From the NCBI GenBank assembly GCA_900617975.1, contig UZAE01001240.1:1-14350 (forward strand): a stretch of 14,350 bases of DNA. The letters are read 5' to 3'. This DNA is from Rodentolepis nana (lineage: Eukaryota > Platyhelminthes > Cestoda > Cyclophyllidea > Hymenolepididae). The translations under genes were made by a program, and so were the position numbers. Shown here one piece after another: positions 9,266 through 14,350 of this stretch (positions within the stretch are counted from its first letter, which is position 1; each line of letters opens with the position of its first letter). The notes below the pieces were generated by a model, which was given only the letters and a program-made list of their open reading frames with translations, was not told where the DNA came from and made no database searches.

Positions 9266-9646
9266 TCACTTTTTATTCTTGTGAAATTCTACCAAACCTT
9301 TTGCCCAAATCAAGATTAATAAAATTCTTTCAAAATTTGCATTCATCCTAGAATTATAAGTAGAAAGAACGCTAAAAGAATGTTTTTTGTTCTGAAGAGG
9401 CACAATTTTTTCACTCCATTTTCTCCCGTTTTCTGTCGAAATGTCATATCCAATTATTGTTGACCGACAGAGGAAAATGTGATGTACATTCTGATAATCG
9501 AATGAAATATCTTCAAAAAAAATTGAATACAATCGACGGTTCGAAATTGGTGCTACTGGAAGAATTGCATGGAATATGAATTTCTTTATTAAAGGCTTAC
9601 ATATTTGGTTATATGAGATAGTGCTTACAATCATATTAGTAACCAT
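9266..9646 (-). CDS. uncertain minus-strand ORF, 126 codons
   Basis: This is the longest ORF of the window and lies in AT-rich intronic DNA on the strand opposite to the EGF gene. A pyrimidine-rich acceptor-like site (CAATTCTTCCAG) lies inside it and would give a terminal exon at 9266..9555. The stop TGA is followed at once by AATAAA (complement of 9260..9265), a possible poly(A) signal. The translation has no recognised domain, no signal peptide and no repeats; a typical stretch is CRSTIIGYDISTENGRKW. At this base composition an ORF of such length in 14 kb is mildly unusual but can arise by chance. It may be noise, a terminal exon of a nested gene, or a remnant of a mobile element. Confidence 0.2.
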   Translation of the reverse strand: MVTNMIVSTISYNQICKPLIKKFIFHAILPVAPISNRRLYSIFFEDISFDYQNVHHIFLCRSTIIGYDISTENGRKWSEKIVPLQNKKHSFSVLSTYNSRMNANFERILLILIWAKGLVEFHKNKK

Positions 9647-10679
9647 CTATAAATCCAATGCGAAATATATTAAAATTATTAGGTGTATTTGTTAGACAGG
9701 AATGCATCTTACTTATTAAACCAGGGAATTTCTGATTTCAAAATATGAATTTGTTTAAAAGGTAAAGAAATTTGGTTAATGACATCAAGAATTGTACTGC
9801 TTCCATACTAGGCCCAGACCTAACGTTGCCTTCCCAAATTGTGAAATGTTAGATTTTGTCAAATACATCTACCTTTAATTTACGGATCATTAGAGTCGTG
9901 GTAGTATTGTGCTTAATGCATGAATCGTGGACGACATTTTGGAATGTTGGAAAATTAAATAGCCTTAATTTTAAGGTAAATAGAAATAGGTTAATTTTCA
10001 GGAATTGAAAGGTTTAATTTCTATATGCTTGTGGTAATATTATCATAGTGGCAACAACCATTCACTGATTTTCTTTCTGTAAACATTTTCAAATGAATGC
10101 CGACATTAACAACAAAAACAGCAACTTTCTTACGTAAGGTACTTGGGTAAAGTCTGCTTTTCTTAGTGTTGTCGTTTTTTAACTTGAATCTCAAATTGGT
10201 GGTTTTCGGTGGCTAATTTTGTATATCTAATTTGATTTATTAAGCGAATCCTTTGGTTTGTAGATCTCCATTATTTATGATTAAAATATACCAATTATGA
10301 AACCTAAATATGAAAATTATTGCAATATCAATTGGTTTTTTAAACATTACTTTTGCACTTTCACATGTCCTTGAATCACTGACCTCGATTGCCCCATATA
10401 GCGAACTAATCTCACAAATAATTGTTTGAATTTATAATTCAATTAAATTAGTTTGATCAGCTGGTAGAGATTTTGCTCTAATACATAGATTAGGTAAAGA
10501 GGAAGAAGGCGGAAGGACTTTTAATGGAAGAAAACATGTACAAAAAGATTATGGAAAATGCCATTAGCAATTTCTGCGCTTTACAAATTCGTTCCGATAA
10601 GAGACATATTTGTATTTATTCGGAAAACCTTCTTTCAGAATGACGAAAATTGTATTTTCTTCTTTCTAAATCTTTTCAG

Positions 10680-10802
10680 ACATAAATGAATGCGAAAGAA
10701 ATAACGGCGGTTGCCAACATCGTTGCATAAACGTGGAGGGATCGTACAGTTGTGATTGCAATCCCGGATGGCAACTTGGAAACGATGGACGAACTTGCTA
10801 TA
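10680..10802 (+). CDS. EGF-repeat protein, internal exon: calcium-binding EGF domain 4
   Basis: A 123-nt phase 1-1 exon with a strong acceptor (CTAAATCTTTTCAG|AC) and donor ATA|GTAGGT. The donor is the weakest of the set; a GT at 10807 would put the exon out of phase. The G from the preceding exon gives DINEC. Cysteine spacing is C-x6-C-x3-C-x8-C-x-C-x12-C with an NNGGCQHRC core. DINE plus Asn-x4-Tyr (NVEGSY) forms the cbEGF calcium site, and CINVEGSYSCDC matches the beta-hydroxylation consensus. The last loop is NPGWQLGNDGRT. It is the most canonical domain of the four, like cbEGF units of fibulins, fibrillins, SCUBE and tolloid proteases. The gene must continue beyond the window, because the reading frame is open at the donor (last base A). 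Confidence 0.94.
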
Positions 10803-11177
10803 GTAGGTTTCATTGCATCCTTGTTAATTCCAAACGTAATGGGAACATCCCGCAATCACACGGATAAATTTTTCTCGTACCAAATTTAAACATCAAATTT
10901 AAATTTATAATCCTTTGCAAAACAAACATAAAGAAGTGGCATAAATTGAGGGGAAGGGTGGGGTTTTGATTAAAAGTCAGTGAATCAAGTGGCTCATACT
11001 TCATTTAAACAATAGTTTCATGATAGAGTTCTCTTTGCATAGAGTATGCGGTTCATTTTGCCATGTTTTGACTTCTTAATTTCTTAATAATTTCACATCT
11101 TCTATCTTCAGAGCCTAAGTTGAACTGTTTGCTCATGCAGTAAGTTGGTACTAACTAAAGGGATCTTAGCCCTAGTA

Positions 11178-11201
11178 AGCTCATTCATTGAAGAGTGAGC
11201 T
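11178..11201 (+). repeat. 9-bp stem hairpin
   Basis: AGCTCATTC and GAGTGAGCT pair over nine positions (one G-T pair) around the loop ATTGAA. There is no pyrimidine or T-run context to suggest a function. Confidence 0.5.
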
Positions 11202-12650
11202 GGTGATGTATATTTTCAGAATTTTGAATCACAAAATTCATTGAATGCATTTTTGACGAGATTTCGGTGCGTGCCATTCAATTTTAAGTGAATAATGAAA
11301 GAGGGCTTTGAATCATTGACATTTTGGTCCATAACCAGACATTTATACGCGAACCAAGTTGTGTTTGGTGTCACTTTGTCCAGTGGTAAGTTAAACTAAA
11401 GGTCTGCAATAAAGACATCGGTCTAAAATTTAAGATATTGTTTCCAAAGAAAAACACCTTTTTTCATTTATCCGCGCATTGGTCAAGCTTTTCTCCCATA
11501 TCTGATGTTAATTTCAAAAGGCAATCTCGTCCTTGGGTATATAAAACCACTATTCCAAGAATCATGTTTTCGTGTATAGGGTTCAAACAAATGTGAAAGT
11601 GTAATTGGAAAAGTGCTTTAGATGTCCATTGAATATCAACCGAAGCTGAGACGGGCTTCAAATGAATGGCATAAGATTTATTTTTTATGGTAGAAATAAA
11701 TTTGTAGTTAATCTTCTCCTTAAAATGAAGCATTTGCAAAAGCGAAAACATTAGAAAAGATAATTTGATGATTGTCATATGCAAATTGTACAACAATTTT
11801 AAAAGTTGAAAATTAATAGAATTGAAATCAAACGTTTAGAAATGAGAGCAATTTTAAGGACTTGTTGACATATTCAATTTTGACCAGAGTATGCTTTTAA
11901 ATTGATACACACAGTGGTTATTTTATAATTAGGAAACTGACACTTGTATTTGATTTCAAGAAAAATGGGGAACCTGAAAGAGTGGTGTATAATTATATCA
12001 TGGAGTATAGTTGAGAGTCATGGCAACTTTAATTAGTATCCCATTATAATTTCAAAGATATGGAGATGTCATCGCTACCATGTTCAAATTTTTTAAATTT
12101 ATTTTACTAAATTTTTAATTTAGACCTACCCATTCCAAAGTTCAGCTTCCATAACTCATTATGCCCACGACATTCTATCCATTTTTTTTCATTCAGAGCC
12201 CAAGAAAACAGGACTTAAGTGGCATTTTTCTATTATTGCAGCCAGATAGAACTAAAATAGGCATGCCAAAGTTGATGTAGAAGTAGATAGTTTGAATTGA
12301 TCACAATCCCATAGAAGGTTCATTTCCGTAAATATGTTCAACCTAGCTCTTGCTCAACTCTGGTAGCTGCGCCATACAAATTCAAATTCTTCATTTCTAC
12401 GACCCTTATCAATGATTCATTGAAAGACTCCTTCCTGGAAGTTAGTCGTAAATTGACTATGAATCTCATATTCAAGGGATTTTATGCAGTGAAATTGAAA
12501 TTATCCTCACTACTTTTCTACTTTATGAAGTCGCATTAAGTTGACTCAATTACTCTCTGCGTTTCGGTATGGCGGTATCAGTAGTCACATATTCACAAAT
12601 GAATAATTTATCACACAGTCGCTGCTGTAATTAAATTGCTGTTTTATCTT

Positions 12651-12679
12651 CGCGTGTGTGTGTGCGTTTGTGTGTGTGG
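12651..12679 (+). repeat. GT-rich microsatellite
   Basis: An interrupted (GT)n tract: CGCGTGTGTGTGTGCG followed by TTTGTGTGTGTGG. Such tracts can form alternating purine-pyrimidine structures, but here it is simply an intronic simple repeat. Confidence 0.85.
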
Positions 12680-13127
12680 TCTGCTAGGAGTTGTTTTATC
12701 GGGATGAAATAGCCAGCGGAATTAATCCTGTTCCTCTTTCCTCGTCCGCGCTTATAATGCATCACTTGCCTTCCTCATCAAAACCAGAATATGGGAAAAT
12801 GGCTAGAGTTACTGGAATACCACGTCACTGAGAAGTTAAAATTGTGCTCGAAAGACAGCTGGTTGGTTGAGAACATTATTGTCGGATGTATGAATAGTAA
12901 ATTTCTTTTTTGAAACTGGAATAATTCAGTCATTAGTGGGCTTATGTAAGAAGAAACACGAGAATAGAATTTTCTAGAGTGTCCGGAATAAATTTGACAA
13001 TCTCATCGAGTAAAAGAAAAAGTGATGACCATGTTCGAAATTTGAAAAATTTAAAATCAATTCAATACGCTATTACGAAGGAGCTTTACACAAATTAATC
13101 ACCAGTGGATTCCATCACAGCCTCAAA

Positions 13128-13162
13128 CCCCCCCCCCCTTTCACGCCCTGCCCCCACCTCCA
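13128..13162 (+). repeat. poly-C and C-rich tract
   Basis: Eleven C in a row (13128..13138) are followed by TTTCACGCCC and a second C5 run, ending CCACCTCCAG. This is strand-asymmetric low-complexity DNA. It resembles a splice polypyrimidine tract, but no in-phase exon follows. Confidence 0.8.
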
Positions 13163-13876
13163 GAACTTGGAGGAAGCTAATTTTGCATTTGTCCTTGGAA
13201 TGATCTCTTACGGTGATTTAATTTTGATCACAATAGTCTTTCTTCGTAGTGCCCATTGCACACATAGCAGGTCATTAACTAATGATCTGTTTGAAAATAT
13301 TGGCTGGCAACAAGTTGTGACTTTCCACAGAAGTGTGGGAAGTGGATGTGCGTAGTCAATAATTCCACGTATATATTTGAATTTAACCTAAGCTTCTCTT
13401 TTAAAAAAATACTAAAAGTGGCATAAAATCATAAGCTTCCTCTTTTGGTAGGAGGTATAAATGAGTATATTCGATAACTATTAGAAAATTTTTAAACTCA
13501 CTAGGCAGAATTCGCTTATTTGAAGCGGGATTTTCAACTCAAACTTTCCTTGATTCCAGCTGAAATTTAAGCATCAACACTACGTCAATTTTAAATATAA
13601 CCATTCATAATTTTTAGGTATTATATATTTTATGTTTTCTTGCTATTGCCATTGAAAATTGTTTAATTGAACCAATAGATATATTTCTACATCTCTATTT
13701 TTCTTTTCATGATAAGAAAATTGGCTGATTCATTGGTAACCCATTTTCTTATTCTTGGCCAATCAAATAAACAATCAATTCCATTACAGTACTAGTATAT
13801 TAATATGCCTCCACTTTAATTGAATTCTAATTTGAACGGCAGTTTCACCCCTGTTCCACTCCTGAGTTGGACGCAC

Positions 13877-13895
13877 GTAGCCATAATATGGCTAC
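13877..13895 (+). repeat. 8-bp perfect inverted repeat, 3-nt loop
   Basis: GTAGCCAT and ATGGCTAC are perfect complements around AAT. It is a short cruciform-capable element with no associated gene feature. Confidence 0.55.
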
Positions 13896-14327
13896 TTTAA
13901 CCATTCAGCTTATATAAGTCTTAGCACCTACCTAAAAGAATGGGGAAATAGGTAATTGTATATGCTTCGCTCTAGCATTGGCCAAAACATGTATGTACAG
14001 TAACTTTGCAGGAGCATCAGTGTTGTTCTTTAATTGACATGGAAACGTAGTAAAAGCAATTCGCTTGTAAGTAGTTACTGTAGGCACAGCTACTCCACCG
14101 CCCCTTTAATCCCTGGTAGGCAGGCAAGCATGCAGCATTTGTTGTAGTTGAAGTAGTCTTTTGTGTATGTCAACCTCTTATAGAAAAGGGAGGAAAACTT
14201 GTTTCCGTGGGCCAAAAAACTGCCCCCTCCCCCCGCCTTTGATCATGCAAAAGCTCCTTCTTTCTGCGTATCTGGAAAATTCATTTCTATTTGCACAAAA
14301 TAAATGCATGCACATTCAAAATTACAG

Positions 14328-14349
14328 CCTCCTTCCCTTCCCTTCCCTC
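14328..14349 (+). repeat. (CCTTC)n simple repeat at window end
   Basis: At least three TTCCC units follow ATTACAG and run to the window edge. The preceding ATTACAG could imitate an acceptor, but the low-complexity sequence gives no reason to call an exon. Confidence 0.75.
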
Positions 14350-14350
14350 A

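Larger units (their letters stand above)
6820..10679 (+). other. large intron between EGF exons 3 and 4
   Basis: This 3860-nt intron has donor GTAAGT and acceptor CTTTCTAAATCTTTTCAG, with CTAAA as a possible branch site. It is mostly AT-rich. It holds a GC-richer island around 7990..8670 containing a candidate minus-strand exon, and a 126-codon minus-strand ORF at 9266..9646. No EGF exon was found within it. The exon phases and the Asp rebuilt across the junction fit direct splicing from 6819 to 10680. Confidence 0.85.
10803..14350 (+). other. downstream intron (incomplete), no further exon seen
   Basis: About 3.5 kb follows the donor at 10803 without another six-cysteine exon on the plus strand. 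A pyrimidine-rich acceptor-like site at 13163 leads to a frame that, in phase 1, meets TAA within six codons, so it is not the next exon. A 110-codon minus-strand ORF (11464..11796) has no recognisable features. The stretch holds simple repeats and two hairpins, listed separately. The next exon probably lies beyond the right edge. Confidence 0.7.

Noticed and set aside
11464..11796. 110-codon minus-strand ORF
   Set aside because: A length expected by chance in AT-rich DNA. No domain, splice context or conserved motif was seen.
13164..13355. Possible next exon after the C-rich acceptor-like tract
   Set aside because: In the phase required by exon 4 it reaches TAA within six codons, there is no EGF cysteine pattern, and the long frame has no ATG at its start.
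1..14350. CRISPR array, operon structure or a bacterial defence system
   Set aside because: Spliced eukaryotic exons, AT-rich introns and absence of compact ORFs rule out a prokaryotic context. No regularly spaced repeats occur.

Overview
The window looks like nuclear DNA from an AT-rich metazoan, roughly one third G+C by eye. Short coding exons with clean GT-AG splice sites are separated by introns of about 1.9 to 3.9 kb, and nothing resembles bacterial gene packing. The organism cannot be named from the sequence alone. A retroelement-like repeat with an (ATAA)n-type tail, large introns and base composition would fit a flatworm such as a trematode, but also other AT-rich invertebrates.

The main content is an internal part of one plus-strand gene for a secreted or extracellular EGF-repeat protein. 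Four exons (2347..2472, 4414..4542, 6694..6819, 10680..10802) each encode exactly one six-cysteine EGF-like domain. All start and end in phase 1, and each has a length divisible by three. Joined, they give 504 nt (168 codons) without a stop. The junction codons rebuild sensible residues: both calcium-binding domains regain their leading Asp from a G at the end of the preceding exon. Domains 1 and 4 are calcium-binding EGF (cbEGF) domains with the Asn/Asp hydroxylation pattern; domains 2 and 3 are not. The first three bases, followed by GTGAGT, may be the end of the preceding exon. No first exon, last exon, promoter or poly(A) site for this gene is visible.

Region by region: 1..2346 is intron-like and holds two direct copies of a dispersed repeat (88..417 and 1281..1594). 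The first is flanked by a perfect 12-bp target-site duplication and has a retroposon-like tail when read on the minus strand. The introns at 2473..4413 and 4543..6693 show little structure. In the latter, an in-frame ATG opens a hydrophobic leader that runs straight into EGF domain 3. The largest intron (6820..10679) contains a locally GC-richer island, within which a minus-strand segment (8465..8668) has the form of a complete 204-nt phase-2 exon; it may belong to a nested antisense gene or an old transposon. A 126-codon minus-strand ORF lies further right (9266..9646). After 10802 there is about 3.5 kb of intron or intergenic DNA with simple repeats (GT-rich, poly-C, CCTTC) and two small perfect or near-perfect hairpins, but no further EGF exon.

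I found no RNA genes, CRISPR array, complete transposase or reverse transcriptase.
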